This document shows, piece by piece, positions 26,701-39,339 of a stretch of 64,000 bases of DNA. The translations under genes were made by a program, and so were the position numbers. Location: the NCBI RefSeq assembly GCF_029227915.1, contig NC_079876.1, forward strand, positions 15,252,001-15,316,000, given 5' to 3'. Each line of letters starts with the position of its first letter. Within the stretch, counting starts at the first letter, position 1. The notes below the pieces were generated by a model. That model did not search any database and was not told the DNA's origin. It saw only the letters and a list, made by a program, of their open reading frames with translations. This DNA comes from Hydractinia symbiolongicarpus. Lineage: Eukaryota; Cnidaria; Hydrozoa; Anthoathecata; Hydractiniidae.

Positions 26701-27363
26701 TGTTTTCCTAGGTCACGAACTTTGCAGGTTGGTATGATATCCACCAACGATTCTATAAATGGAATCAACTGTCTTCCCTGAATTCCTTGAGCATCTTCTG
26801 CCAGTGGTGGCAACTGCTGAAAGGATGGTTTGTCCACAATAAAGACATCATCAGTTAATTTCGCTGGAATAAAAAGATATGTAAATTTACAGAAATGTGT
26901 TGCATGTCTAAAATTGCTTTTTCTGGTTTCTTTACAAAACTCAAAACACAATAAGCAACACGCACTTAGTAGAATTAGTTTTGTAACTTACAAAGCAACA
27001 CTCACGTTGAAATATATCCCGTTCATCCTCATCCTCATCATCCACCACATTATCATCCTCAGTGTCAATATCCTTGTTGTTACTACCACTGTTTTTACTT
27101 TGGTTGTCGGTAACAGAAGTTCCGGTACTACAACTACCAGTAAAAGCGCTTCCCCAGGATGAAAATATGGCAGCTGTGGACTCCATGCTATCATAAGGAG
27201 TGCCAAGGTTATTCACTGGAACGTTCAAAGCAATGGATTGACTTTCATCTCTGTGAGAGCTAGCAGAGTTTCCTTGTTGATTGTCTAACCATGTCTCAAA
27301 TGATATTTCTCCAGACAAGTACCGTAACAATTCCGGATGAGATAAATACAACGTTGGATCCAT
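8744..27363 (-). CDS. GTF3C3: General transcription factor 3C subunit 3 (TFIIIC TPR subunit), multi-exon
   Basis: TPR-repeat subunit of TFIIIC, which binds A/B boxes of tRNA genes and recruits TFIIIB for RNA polymerase III. Coding exons read by eye: 27363-27006, 26863-26678, 26595-26407, 25879-25803, 25398-25284, 23485-23376, 22169-22113, 21007-20920, 20177-20119, 19519-19124, 17883-17799, 17619-17558, 16422-16245, 15257-15181, 14931-14820, 13218-13163, 12529-12151, 9669-9584 and 8860-8744. All have GT/AG borders and compatible phase. The N-terminus is acidic (DTEDDNVVDDEDEDERD), followed by TPRs such as ANLLVAKGDFKKAADICMEI. The end matches the family closely (REAAYNLSLIY, then a stop after YKYCWI). 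About 928 residues are accounted for. An estimated 60-70 residues between exons 12529-12151 and 9669-9584 were not located. Some middle exons (15257-13163) are less certain. Confidence 0.85.
9411..9560. repeat. Degenerate tandem repeat in GTF3C3 intron
   Basis: Imperfect copies of a unit like AACACAAGTTATAACTCTAAACC follow one another four or five times with substitutions. It lies just downstream of the exon at 9669-9584, in the last intron of GTF3C3. Confidence 0.5.
10320..10700. repeat. Purine-rich low-complexity tract in GTF3C3 intron
   Basis: The plus strand is almost all A and G, with loosely repeated GAACGAAAGTTGAAAC words between about 10480 and 10620. The Phe-rich minus-strand open frames here are translations of this tract and are not genes. 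The rest of 9670-12150 shows no exon I can recognise, although GTF3C3 should have coding sequence in it. Confidence 0.6.
13505..13988. repeat. 30-bp minisatellite, left part
   Basis: About 16 copies of a roughly 30-bp unit resembling GGAGCCTCCATCATCATAAA with a following ATAACATAAG. It lies in an intron of GTF3C3. Minus-strand open frames of up to 195 residues here are only the repeat read in two frames (MMMEAPLCYF and FYDDGGSLML). The array resumes at 14712 after an inserted element. Confidence 0.93.
13989..14711. mobile_element. Non-autonomous PIF/Harbinger-like element inserted in the minisatellite
   Basis: The ends are long inverted repeats beginning AGGCCGGTTTCCATACA and continuing through CATTTTGCGCCCAGTCG. 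They are flanked by TAA on both sides (13986-13988 and 14712-14714), a 3-bp duplication typical of PIF/Harbinger elements. The 723-bp element keeps a short plus-strand ORF related to the start of a Harbinger transposase but no catalytic domain. It interrupts a minisatellite unit cleanly, so it inserted after the array formed. Confidence 0.85.
14082..14303 (+). CDS. Relic N-terminal ORF of a Harbinger-type transposase
   Basis: The 73-residue frame (alternative start at 14106, MADVNRRY) is strongly basic. It carries the RRLSIERRIKGLYNVLLMDL segment, which resembles the conserved region just before the DDE_Tnp_4 domain in PIF/Harbinger transposases (Trp/Arg-rich, then a GxYNxLLxxL pattern). It stops at 14303, before any catalytic Asp, and is enclosed by the element's inverted repeats. 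It is best seen as the surviving start of a deleted transposase. A short DNA-binding product acting on related ends is possible but unproven. Confidence 0.55.
   Translation: MLTCFLQNMADVNRRYLLLQNLRVVLAIFLWRRNKQRCKIRKKNMWMRRLSIERRIKGLYNVLLMDLISSDHE
14712..14805. repeat. 30-bp minisatellite, right part
   Basis: About three more copies of the unit found at 13505-13988, separated from it by the inserted Harbinger-like element. The array ends about 15 bp from the GTF3C3 exon at 14931-14820. Confidence 0.9.
15529..15607. repeat. 28-bp tandem repeat, three copies
   Basis: The words CATCATAACATCCAATGATA and the following TCTCAAAA recur at a period of 28 bp, with nearly identical copies. It is intronic in GTF3C3. 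Confidence 0.85.
15875..16195 (+). repeat. tRNA-derived SINE
   Basis: A perfect polymerase III B-box-like word, GGGTTCAAACCCC, lies at 15925-15937, after a degenerate possible A-box region near 15880. The tail is GAGGCTATCCTGGGTAAATA followed by an ATA/ATG-type simple repeat. The same tail with an ATA-rich end recurs at about 43298-43345, showing this is a dispersed family. It lies in an intron of GTF3C3. A pseudo-tRNA is less likely because no cloverleaf was recognised. Confidence 0.6.
18190..18545. repeat. Hairpin-bearing dispersed repeat, tandem copies
   Basis: Two related units of about 175 bp each contain a hairpin at 18205-18224 (CCCGTGGAAAAATCCACGGG) and 18378-18397, preceded by GACTAGTCGTT-like sequence and followed by CGCCCGTCCTTTAT. 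A third partial unit seems to follow. A diverged copy of the hairpin lies at 36637-36660. They are intronic in GTF3C3. Confidence 0.7.
18892..18921. repeat. Poly-G tract
   Basis: A run of G broken by two T residues, in a GTF3C3 intron. A similar G run lies at about 22819-22836 and another at 30245-30266. Such tracts can form quadruplexes and are prone to assembly length errors. Confidence 0.9.
20204..20305. repeat. 34-bp tandem repeat, three copies
   Basis: The unit starts AGGTGTCTATTTTCG and ends AAAGTTTGACAAC. Copies start at 20204, 20238 and 20272. It lies immediately downstream of the GTF3C3 exon 20177-20119 on the plus-strand coordinate, inside an intron. Confidence 0.88.
23534..24784. 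mobile_element. Possible hAT-like non-autonomous element in GTF3C3 intron
   Basis: The left end reads CAGGTTTGGGCAAGAA and the right end, reverse complemented, CAGGGTTGGACAGAA, a short imperfect inverted repeat of hAT type. Both flanks carry the dispersed phrase TTCAAATAAA(T/C)GAATG, so the element may have inserted into a copy of that repeat; a clean 8-bp duplication was not seen. Sub-ends contain mirrored GC-rich CGCACGC words. The minus-strand 77-residue frame at 24446-24213 has no recognised domain. Confidence 0.45.
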
Positions 27364-27835
27364 TTTGTTTTTACAATTACACTACAAATATAGCACTCTC
27401 CCTCAGACCATGATGGTTATCTTAAATCTACACAAACTTGCAAAGGTATTAACACTATTGGATAGCCCATGGAAAAATTAGCTTATGCAAAAGAACAGTC
27501 GAAAAGATCTTTCATTCAAACTTGATGACATCAGCATGGTCTGTTAATACGCAAAAAGTTCTATATAATTAGTAATTTTAACACAAGCCAGTGCTTTTAC
27601 CTATTATAATCTTTTTAGGTTATTTAGAGGATGTTGGGATGTGTGTCCACCCTGTTATATTGTTATTACTTTTGTACCATGACAGCCATCATGAAATAAA
27701 TCTTTTAAACATGTATAAAAACAAAGCAATTATAAAATTTAACTCTTCAACTAATTGCACTTTAAAGTAACTCTACAATAAACAATAAATATACATGTTA
27801 CAAGTATTAATAATATGAAGAAATAAAAAAAGAAT

Positions 27836-30800
27836 TTAATGTCGAAAGTAATAATCTATAGCAGTCGAAAATGCAGCAAAGCCAGCACATCCAAATGCTG
27901 CTGCTTGCGGTCCTGCTCGTAATCCAAGTAAACCACCACTGATGCATCCTGCCATAGTCCCGTTTATTAATTCGGTTTTCCCTCGATAAGATTCTATCAT
28001 ACATTCTGATGCAGAAAACATAGCTCCAACAACAGCAAAGTTTTTCGCATAAGATCCTGCACGCGTTTTCATTTCTTTAAAAATGGCTTTCGCTGACTGG
28101 TCTTGTTGTGGTGTTAAGGAAGTTGGCATGCTTGTGTCTAATCCAGCTGTAAACAAACCAAACGCGCCACCAAGTGCATAACCTGCAGAACAATTAGAGT
28201 TTATTTCAATGCTCGGCAGCAGTTACAGAAAATTACATTTATTAACATACTACTTATTCTAGAGGGAATACCTTACTTATTTCTGCTGGAGCAACAATAA
28301 TGCCCACGCCTTTACATTCACTCACTGCAAGATAGTTTACCCTATTATTCCTGCAGCAGGATTAGCATTAAGAAAGCAAAAGCATTTTCTCGAATATGTG
28401 TTATGAAGAATATCTTGATACCTTTAGTTATGTGTCTTTAGTATTTACAACTTAAAGTCTGATAAAAAAGGCCTAGAATCGAGGATGCCCCAGAACAAAC
28501 TGTTGTTTAAAGTTATTATAGAACACTAGTTGTTACTTGTGTAACACAGGATTTAGCTCATCATCACTACTCACAGCTAACATGTAGCTAAGCCTTTCAA
28601 AGGATATAAGAGGCAATTACAGCTGCAAAAAATATTTACAAGAATCCTCTAAAAGGCTGAATTTGGTTGTAGAGCATCTAATCTGTTCTACGTCCTGGTT
28701 ATATATAACATGGGTACACACTTTTCTAGCAGTACTTAAGGAAAAAGACTAGCAGAAAGAGAAATGTGGTATCAAAACAACATTTTGGAAATTAATTTTT
28801 GCAAACTTTTGACACATTATGCAGGAATAAACTTCTGCATTTGAGCAACTTATGCATGTTTTGCAGAAGGGTGGCATTAATGTTACAAGTGCAGAACAGT
28901 TGAGAAGCAAATAGGCCTGGGGAAGAGGTTGACATACTCTAAATTCCTAACATTCTAAACATTGTTATGAAAAAAATATATGGGGTGTTTATGTTCGTAC
29001 TGAAAAAACTTCATAAGCAAAGAAAATTTTATCAGGCAGTAATTCCTGTCTTTAACTCTATCATGGGATGCATTAAAGCAATGTTCCTAAAGCTTAACTC
29101 CAAAAAAACAAGTTGATTTTTATATAAAAAGCTTTAAAGCTTCGGGGACACGAAAACAAATTTTTATGTTATTGCAACAAAATTTTTTAGCAATCACATG
29201 TAAATTTGTGGGTTCTAGGACAAAGTTCATGGCCCTTGCAATAAGTAAAAACGCAATAATAGTAGCACTTCTTCTTGATAAAAAAGAGCAAGAGCAAAGA
29301 AAAAAATCAACACGTTCTATTTGACAAGGCAAATGGTTACTAATGGAAGCATTTTCATGCAATGGTAAGAAATCATGTTTTTGTTATGACCACATGAAAT
29401 TTTTTTCTGTGTCCTTGTTGCTTAAAAGTTGCATTTTTTTTTCTGTACCGGTTCTTACACTGTAGTCCTAAATTTATAACCGTGTGACTAACAGATATTA
29501 AAGCTTACCTCCATCTCTTATATTCAAGTAAATCTTACAATGTCCGTAACATATTAGTATATGTTAAACAAAAAACATTTGTTTGAAAAATCACAAAAAC
29601 AACAACAGAAAGTTAAATTTAAAAAATTTGGTAACTTCTCTTCTGCTATATCAAAAAGGTGTTACATTCAAACTTATTTCGTATTTAATCTGATTTTGAC
29701 ATCATTACATTGTTCAGGGGTGAACTTACTATATGAAAGGACTGAGTGATAAGATGTTACATTTGCTATACACCTGTTTATTTGACCAGACCTTAATTTT
29801 GGATGGAGAAACAAATCTAACGTCAAACCTAAAATTTTGTTAGTATATACAAAAATTCCTTGTGACAAAAATTCTTCGTCACTTTGTGATAAAAAAATAG
29901 ATATTCTTTTAAGACTGTTGTATGTTGTTGTTTTTTTGTTTATTTAAGGGATCGTCTCAAAATGTTCGTATGTTTTTTTCATATAATTATACGAACGCTT
30001 CAAAGTGCTTCGTTTTGTTAAACGAATGTCATACAAAGTGCTTCGTTTAAAATAAAAAATGTAAACGAAGTTTATACAAACTTTTTTAATATATGATACG
30101 AACTTAAACAGTTTTTTATCATACAAAATGAAATGATACGAACTTTGAACGAAGTAAATTGCTATACGATCTTAAAACAAACTTTTCGGCGATCTTTTCG
30201 CTTTCTACAATCCCGTTTTCATGTTTCTTAACCCTATTCGGTCCGGGGGGGGGGGGGGGGGGGGGGCGGATTCCGCCCCCCCCTGACGGTTTTTTTTTAA
30301 TAACTCCTGATTGCTTTCTTATATGGCTATGATACTTACTGAGTTTCAACATTTATCTATTAGACACCTGCATGCTAAATTGTTAGGTCCCATACCATTC
30401 AGAGGCTTTGATATTGGCCATTACTCGAAACTACCCCTAAAATCTCTATGAAATCCTTATAATGGGGAAAATATAATAACTCCTGTTAGGATTATCCTTA
30501 GAACTTGAAACTTGCAACACAACTTTGTTTCGTCAAGAAGAATCATTTTGAATAATTTTGACACGTGACTAATCCGATTTCCCGATTTTGTTGGATTTTA
30601 CCCGAAAATCGGGAAAAAACGGATTTTCGGTCAATTTTTGGCAATTTTTTATTCGATCCATGTAAAAACCGGAAGATATGTTAAAAACATTTTATTTAGC
30701 TTTCAGAAACTTCAAAGAGAATGTAAAAATTCGCTCTAGAACAAAAGTAATTATATTTTAAGCAGATAGTGGCATTTTTAACAATTTTCAAGCTTCTGAT

Positions 30801-31936
30801 GACGTCACAGAAAATGTGCTGACGCAAGCAAAAATTTATTGCCGCCATTTTGTTCCTTTTATGACGTACTATAAGTGTGCCAAGTTTGATTCAATTTGAA
30901 CAATCCTATGAAAAGTTATTGAGGGGGGCGGAGTCCGCCCCCCCAGTCATAGTATGTTCGAAAAACCCCGGACCGAATAGGGTTAAACGATCTGCGGCGA
31001 TCTTTTCGTTTTCCAAGATCCTGTTTTCCTGATTTTTAAACAATCTACGGCGATCTCTTAGCTTCTACGATGCCGTTTTCATGATTTTTAAACGATCTAC
31101 AGCGATCTTTTCGCTTTCTACTATGCCATGGAGACAATCCCTAAGGATCTTAGATAATAAATCCAATTAAAATAAACGATGTTTGTATAACGAAACGAAC
31201 TTTATAATTGTTGAAAAAAATTCAATATAAAGACTATAGATAATAGTCCAATTATAATAAACAAGCTTCGTATTAGCAAATTATTATACAAACTTCTTTA
31301 AAAACGATACGAACTACATTATTTTAAATGATACGAACTTTATACGAACTTGTAATTTGATGATATGAAAAAGTTCGTACAAGATATGTACGAACATTTT
31401 GAGACGGTCCCTAAATTAGGTTGTTTTAAATTGGGAGGTAAGCTTAAAATTAGCAGCAAATTCTTAACGTTTAAATATCATATAACACTTTTTTCAGCTG
31501 TAATGTTAACTTTCTTTAAAATCTTATTATTTTAAATATATAAATCTTAAACAACTTGAAAACGGGAATTTTTTAACCTTATTAAACCTTACTGAATTTT
31601 TTAACCTTATTCTCAAAACATATATAAATGTCATTGTCAACGCAGAAATCCTTTTAAAATATGTTGTACACTAGTATCTTGTAATATTTCAGAATATCCT
31701 GATACACATAAAACAATTTTAAAGTGTATACCTAGAACACATGCCATTCCTGTCTTGAAACCACAATGTTCCATCATTCTTTCAACAACCATTTCTTCCT
31801 TCTGTTTCATGGCACTAGGAATGCCAATGTTTGGCACAAAACGACCATTTTGATGATGTATTTGTTCCATAAGAGGAATTATTTCACTGAGTTGAATATT
31901 ATTCAAATTTCTCTGTGTTTCATCACTTGAAGCCAT
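27836..31936 (-). CDS. TIMM22: Mitochondrial import inner membrane translocase subunit Tim22
   Basis: Channel-forming core of the TIM22 complex, which inserts multi-span carrier proteins into the mitochondrial inner membrane. Exon 1 is 31936-31732 and exon 2 is 28182-27836, joined in phase 1 across a 3,549-bp intron, giving 183 residues (family members are about 190). Exon 1 holds the soluble N-terminus, the VVERMMEHCGFKT segment and the start of the first membrane helix. Exon 2 continues with GYALGGAFGLFTAG and has the Tim17 family Gly-rich helices (INGTMAGCISGGLLGLRAGP, then AAFGCAGFAAFSTAI). A conserved Cys pair, one before each helix bundle, is visible. It lies 472 bp upstream of the GTF3C3 start on the same strand. 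The intron is packed with nested transposons, but the exons are intact. Confidence 0.93.
29948..31411. mobile_element. PIF/Harbinger-like MITE in TIMM22 intron (outer element)
   Basis: The inverted ends begin GGGAYCGTCTCAAAATGTTC and are flanked on both sides by TAA (29945-29947, 31412-31414). The interior is largely a long imperfect palindrome of ACGAACTT, GAACGAAG and GCGATCTTTTCG words. Without the nested element at 30232-30982 it is about 710 bp. No coding capacity. A fragment ending GGACCGTCTCAAAAT also appears inside the hAT pseudogene repeat near 48.7 and 48.9 kb. Confidence 0.8.
30232..30982. mobile_element. piggyBac-like MITE nested in the Harbinger-like MITE
   Basis: The ends are inverted repeats CCCTATTCGGTCCGGGG and are flanked by TTAA on both sides (30228-30231, 30983-30986). 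TTAA duplication with a CCCTA start is characteristic of piggyBac elements. The 751-bp interior has GGCGGA-TCCGCC palindromes next to each end and a G run after the left end. No transposase is present. Insertion into the outer element dates it as the younger of the two. Confidence 0.83.
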
Positions 31937-32690
31937 ATTGCTCCAAATATTTTATTGCTACAGTACCAAGCTGCTTACTAAACTGGTAACGTTTGTATTA
32001 AGTCATCCCGAAAATTCTTTCACCCAGAAAATAATATTCTCTACAAGTATATAAACAGTTAAAAACTTAGGACATTGCAAGTGACATCAGTCAACAACAA
32101 AAGTTACATTTTCATTGTGTTAAAGATATTAACAGAAGATGTTGTTTCAAAAACATAAAAACCATAGTAGGTTTTTTTTAACAGTGTTATTATCAGACAA
32201 ATTTGCACTTCCAACAAAACTACCTACTACATATAACAAACATAATGATAAAAAATAAAGAAAAGTGGTGGCCATAACATAATAACCATTTAGATTACAT
32301 AAGTTTTTTATTAGCATACGATTCTAACTTGTGACGGAAATTGTGTCTGTCTGGTTTTTGTTGTTTTGCAGCATACAACTCTTTTTTTAGCAAATTAGAG
32401 TAGACTTATATTGATGTTTGAAAGCGCCTAGGCAAGGGATTTAACTTCAGCCTGCTCAGTAAGTCAGAATTATATTTTATTATATTATTCAAGCATGCCT
32501 ATTTACAAATTTTGAGTATCCCTTAGGCGAATATTTCAACAAAGTAAAAAGTGCCTATGTGGTATAATATACACTATAAAATAAATGCGTAAGTGATCAC
32601 ATATGTGCTTAACCATGCAATATTTTTTTACTTTATAATCTACTGTTTCGTTCCTTTTAAATTGCATTATATTTTTATTGCCATATGTTT
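31937..32690. other. TIMM22 upstream region
   Basis: AT-rich sequence upstream of the TIMM22 start with no recognisable gene. It presumably contains the TIMM22 promoter, but no clear TATA or initiator position can be defended. Confidence 0.4.
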
Positions 32691-32729
32691 ACACGCTTTA
32701 CTTTCTATGTTATATCTGATCAGATATGC

Positions 32730-34262
<1,533 letters not shown>

Positions 34263-34369
34263 TAGTAAGATAGTAAAGCAGTTTGTTCTATGAAGAGTTC
34301 TATGTTTGGAGAATACCATCCTTTAAAATTTACCACTACAGGTCACTATTGCATACCTATACATCTTAA

Positions 34370-35665
34370 AGGCGCGTAATCACCCTTATCGAAAAAAATT
34401 AACATGTACATTTTATTTATTTATTTCAAAGTTCAGACGGAGTTATGACTTTCCTGAAAATTTGAGGATGTAAAACTTACTAAAATGGAAATAATGGTAC
34501 TTTAATATCATGAGTTTATTGTTTTGTTTTTCCAGTCGCTATATTTAACGATCTTGTTGATCTCTTATTCTTGTCTAATAAGCAGGCCATCGCAAAATGT
34601 TCGTGTAAAACCGTACGTAAACAAATAGCCTTAACTTTAAATGAGCTCTGAGATGGAGTTCGATAAAATCACCAATATGGTAGGCTCCGTTTACCATGCG
34701 GTTCTTTTTGGCTTGTTTTATCTTTGCAAAAGATGGCATCAAAAAGTGGAAAGAACTTTTGGTTCTGTTTAAAAAAGTGGCCGCGCGTAAAAACAGCGCG
34801 TATCACTTTCTACACTTAGATTTAATTTTCCTCTATTCTATTCGTCATTGTTTTTGGAGACCAGACAAAACAAAACAGAAAGAAGAAATCACAGCATTGC
34901 CTTGTGGTTAATAATTATGATAATTAATGCTTATCACGCTCTTTCTTTTTTTATTAGCTTAATATGCGATTACTGCATATTATAAGCCAAAATACCCAAC
35001 AGGGGATAATGCTCATTGTGATAGTTGAAGATAGTTGAAGCACTATGGAGATAATTAAATTTAGAGCATGAAAGAGGAAATTCTAAAAATTTAGATATTT
35101 TAATTGTCTAGATCTGATACTGTCTCCATAAGAAAATGACCAACTGTTTAAACAAAGGAAAATAATCAAAAAGTAAGACAGCTAGCGAGGCGAAGCTGTC
35201 TTCAGAAACAACAGGAAGAAGTGGTCAGTGTTGCAAAGAAGTCTGATTTCAGTAAGTTAAAACGTTTAAATAATAAAGAATAACACAGAAACTTTGATTG
35301 ATTTATCTGATTTATCATGTGCAAAACTTTGTGGATACATTTATAAAAGCATTACGATGGAAACACAGCAACGGATACTCTCCCTCATTCATTATTTTTT
35401 CTGTAATGGCATGAATCCAGCAACCATGTAATAAATTTTGCTGTGCATTTATTATCGCATGATTCATGCAATGAAATGCAATGGTGGTTCTGTAAGCAAA
35501 GAGAAATTGGGGTGAGTTTGTTTTTTCTATGAAATATTTGAACATGTTCTGGTTGTCAGTTTTCAATAAAATTTTCAGGATAATGTTTTCTTATGTATAT
35601 CTTTCAATTTTTACAATAAAATAGGCACCTCTAAAAAAAGTTGCCTACAGGGTGATTACGCGCCT
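34370..35665. mobile_element. TTAA-flanked inverted-repeat element
   Basis: The ends AGGCGCGTAATCACCCT are perfect inverted repeats flanked by TTAA (34366-34369, 35666-35669). TTAA targets are used by piggyBac and Kolobok groups; the AGG start argues more for a Kolobok-like element, but this is inference. The 1,296-bp interior has frames of 71 residues (plus, 34696-34911) and 83 residues (minus, 35566-35315) with no recognised domain. A fragment near 34585-34620 resembles the CAAAATGTTCGT ends of the Harbinger-like MITE. Confidence 0.75.
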
Positions 35666-35669
35666 TTAA

Positions 35670-37399
35670 CAAACAGGTTAGGAGCCTGGTTACATTTGTG
35701 TGTAAACGGGTAAGCATAATTTTATATATCAGGATAATGTACTCAGCCACTCCTTAGTCTTTTGTTTTCACAGTTTTTTGTTGTTTTTTTTTGCTAATTT
35801 ATTATAATTATATGCTCACGTAGGGATTTTATTTTTACCCTTGGGATACCTAGTTATTTTATAGAAATAATATTTTTATTTTATATTGTAATTATTTTAA
35901 TTGTTGCTATAGTAACATTTTAATGCTATTTGATGCAATGAAAGCTTATAAAATAGACTTGTATATACATATTTTTAAATTAACCGAAGTCTTGACGTTC
36001 AAGACAAAACATATCTTGCAAACTAAAAAAGTTTGTCTTTTTCTTCAAAATAATAATTTCACTGATAATCATAAGAAACTATGGTTCAATCACTTATAAT
36101 ATAACGACTACTAAATCATATAAATATTATTATGTCACGAACAAACAAGTTTATTCTAGGCTACGTTTCAACAGCTACATCTGTCATTGACAGGCAATGA
36201 TCGTAATCACCTTTGGCTATTTATTATTTAAAGAGATAATTAGAGGACTGAAATTAACCAATCAGATCACAGCAATTAAAGTAATTAACTTTTTCACGGA
36301 CCAAGATGGAAACAATAGATTGATTTAAATCTTTCCTTTTTCTAAAAGTTCGCTTTTATGTTACGTTTCTTTTTCTAAAAATGATAGGAAGAAAAAAGCG
36401 GAAAATGAACCAGTAGCTACAGTGTGTATACCATATATACCAGGGACAAGTAACATACTTTGTCGGGTATTGTAAGATCATAAAATAAAGCCAGTGTTTC
36501 AATCTAAAAACACGCCACGTAGTATACTGTCGCATCCAAAAGACAGGATACTACATAATACATGATGGAGATGTCGTATAATATAAGATAACATAATATA
36601 TATAAGATAACATAATATATAATACTAGTTGATAGTGCCTGTGGAAAAATCCATTGAGGCAAGATAAAAATAAAACGGAAGCGTCATTTGAATTTCGATG
36701 ACGCCAGCAACCCATCTGCATAAAAAATTAGAAAGTGTTTTTTACGTTGCCTCTATTGTGTAGATCTTAAACCGCTGATCAAGAAAATGTGTGTACAACC
36801 CATTCCCGGTATGTCTGGTGGTCTTAGTTTCTGGTTGTTATACATCACAAACATGTTGCATTTGTTCAAAACAAGCTGTAATGGCAGTCGCTGCTCAACC
36901 TTGTGTAAAATTATGTTAATCATGTTCTTTTATTTTCAAATGTCTAGAGAAATATTAGCTTGTAGACGAAATATTTTGTCTTTTGTTTTATAAAATGAAC
37001 GTTTCGCTTTTATTTGCTTTTGCATGGAAGGATCCCTTTAAAACATATTGTGTAAGCTACTACTTATCTGTAGGTTTGATTTCTCCTGCTCTAACTTATA
37101 TTCAACTTACATCTTAAAAAGCGGTTACTATCAATATCAAAACAAGGGAGCCTTCACAGATGTGAAAACGAATGAGATGCAAACAAACATGCAAAAATAA
37201 ACAGTTTGTTTGCTACGCGTTTAGATTAAGTTCTAAGAAGCAAATTGTGGGAGTACAATATAAGAACCACGAGATTAGTCCTTTTAAGTTATAGTCCTTA
37301 GTTGCGCAATGTGAAGAGTGATATTTCTCTCCTTTCGACACAAGTTTATGGCGCGCGGAATCGCTTTTAATTTAATGGCACGACTGATGCCAGTTTTGG
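35670..37399. other. Spacer with one hairpin repeat copy
   Basis: No gene is recognisable. A short direct repeat ATATAAGATAACATAAT lies at about 36583-36621, followed by a diverged copy (36637-36660) of the hairpin repeat seen at 18205 and 18378. Confidence 0.5.
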
Positions 37400-38684
37400 C
37401 AACGACTTCATTTAGCACCGGGCTATGTGGTCCCGACACACGACGTACAACATAACTAGCACCCTTCATACTTTATCGAAATTAAAAGTCCGACAGACGT
37501 TCAGTCATACTTCTCCAACCAAATAGACCCGACAAATGAAACCGCATTATCCGACATCCTCTCTATATAACAAATACATATTTTTTCTGTCGATGGTCAT
37601 ACCAACGTAATATCGCATAATACTGCATAATACCTTTATAATACTCTCTGTCGGTACATAACAAATACATATTTTTTCTGTTAATGATCCATAACCAACG
37701 TAATATCGCATAATACTGCATAATAATGCATAATACCTTCATAATTCATAAAAAATACATAAATTTTCTGTCGATGGCCATACCAACGTAATATCGCATA
37801 ATACTGCATAATGCCTTCATAATAATCTCTGTCGCTACATAACAAATACATATTTTTCTGTCGATGGCCATAACCAACGTAATATCGCATAATACTGCAT
37901 AATACTGCATAATACCTTCATAATTCATAAAAAATACATAAATTTCTGTCGATGGCCATAGCAACGTAATATCGCATAATACTGCATAATGCCTTCATAA
38001 TACTCTCTATCGTTCCATAAAAAATACATATTTTTTCTGTCAATGATCCATAATCAACGTAATATCGCAAATACTGCATAATACCTTCATAATTCATAAA
38101 AATACATAAATTTTCTGTCGATGGCCATACCAACGTAATATCGCATAATACTGCATAATACCTTCATAATACTCTTATGCAAGGTATTATGCAGTATTAT
38201 GCGATATTACGTTGGTATGGCCATCGACAGAAAATTTATGTACTTTTTACGAATTATGAAGGTATTATGCAGTATTATGCGATATTACGTTGGTATGGCC
38301 ATCGACAGAAAATTTATGTACTTTTTACGAATTATGAAGGTATTACGCAGTATTATGCGATATTGCGTTGGTTATGGATTATTAACAGAAAAAATATGTA
38401 TTTGTTACGTAGCGACAAAGAGTATTATGAAGGCATTATGCAGTATTATGCGATATTACGTTGGTTATGGATTACTGACAGAGATAATATGTATTTGTTA
38501 TGTAGCGAGGATGTATATATAGAGAGGATGTCGGATAATGCGGTTTCATTTGTCGGGTCCATTTGGTTGGAGAAGTATGACTGAACGTCTGTCGGACTTT
38601 TAATATCGTAAGTATGAAGGGTGCTAGTTATGTTGTACGTCGTGTGTCGGGACCAGTTAGCCCGGTGCTAAATGAAGTCATTGC
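37400..38684. repeat. Large foldback structure with minisatellite arms
   Basis: Left arm 37400-38172 and right arm 38173-38684 are reverse complements with a centre near 38172. The distal arm parts are single-copy (for example AGCCCGGTGCTAAATGAAGT at 38658 against its complement near 37404-37424). The inner parts are tandem copies of an approximately 85-90-bp unit built on GCATAATACTGCATAATACC and TCGATGGCCATACCAACG. The left arm has more copies. Long open frames here are translations of the repeat. Outside the arms each side carries a short frame starting MKGASYVVRRVSGP whose 3' parts diverge. The structure may be a foldback transposon or an inverted duplication; an assembly error at the palindrome centre is possible. 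Confidence 0.8.
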
Positions 38685-39339
38685 CCGAGTTTTGGTCGCT
38701 CGGGTTCTAGCGCTCTGGGGAGTGGACAAGCCACTATTAAATCTCTCCATGCCAAAGCTAAGTAAGAAGAGAAGCGATAAAAGTTTAAAGTGAAAACATG
38801 GACTTTATTTTTATTCTTCTGCAAAAAAATATTTTTGAATTCTTTTTGAGCATAATGTTTATAATTTTGATTTCGATTGGCTCCAAAGATTTCCAACGTC
38901 AAAAAATCGCCAACGAACGCGCTTGAATTAAAAACGTGCAAACTCTTTAAACTCCTTGGCGATCTCAGCAAACAACTCATGTTACGCAATTTTACGTAAA
39001 CAAACCTTATTATGCGCATGCTTACATCCCAACTGCTAGAGCTCAAGCGACCAAAATTCGGAGATCAGCCCAGGCGCTACGAGAAAATAGCGTTTATATA
39101 TATAAGTTCGTATCGTTTAAAAGTAAGTAGAAAATATATACATACATCAGCTTGTATATTAAAAATCTTAAACCATACGAAAAAGTTTAAAAGACTGATT
39201 GGAGCTTGCAGAAAGCAATTTTGCCTTATCACCAAGCCCCAGCATAAGTTTCGTTAGAGTAGAGAGTTATTATTCTTTGTTGTTTAAAAGAAAGTAACTT
39301 CGTTTTCAAATTTCGCAATAAAATTTTCCACACAAAAAC

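Noticed and set aside
37560-38530. CRISPR-like array of regularly spaced repeats
   Set aside because: The units are contiguous tandem and inverted copies in an animal-type genome, with no unique spacers and no cas genes.
37681-38584. Tyr/Arg/Met-rich frames (YYAILRWYGHRQ) on both strands
   Set aside because: Translations of the foldback's tandem repeat units.
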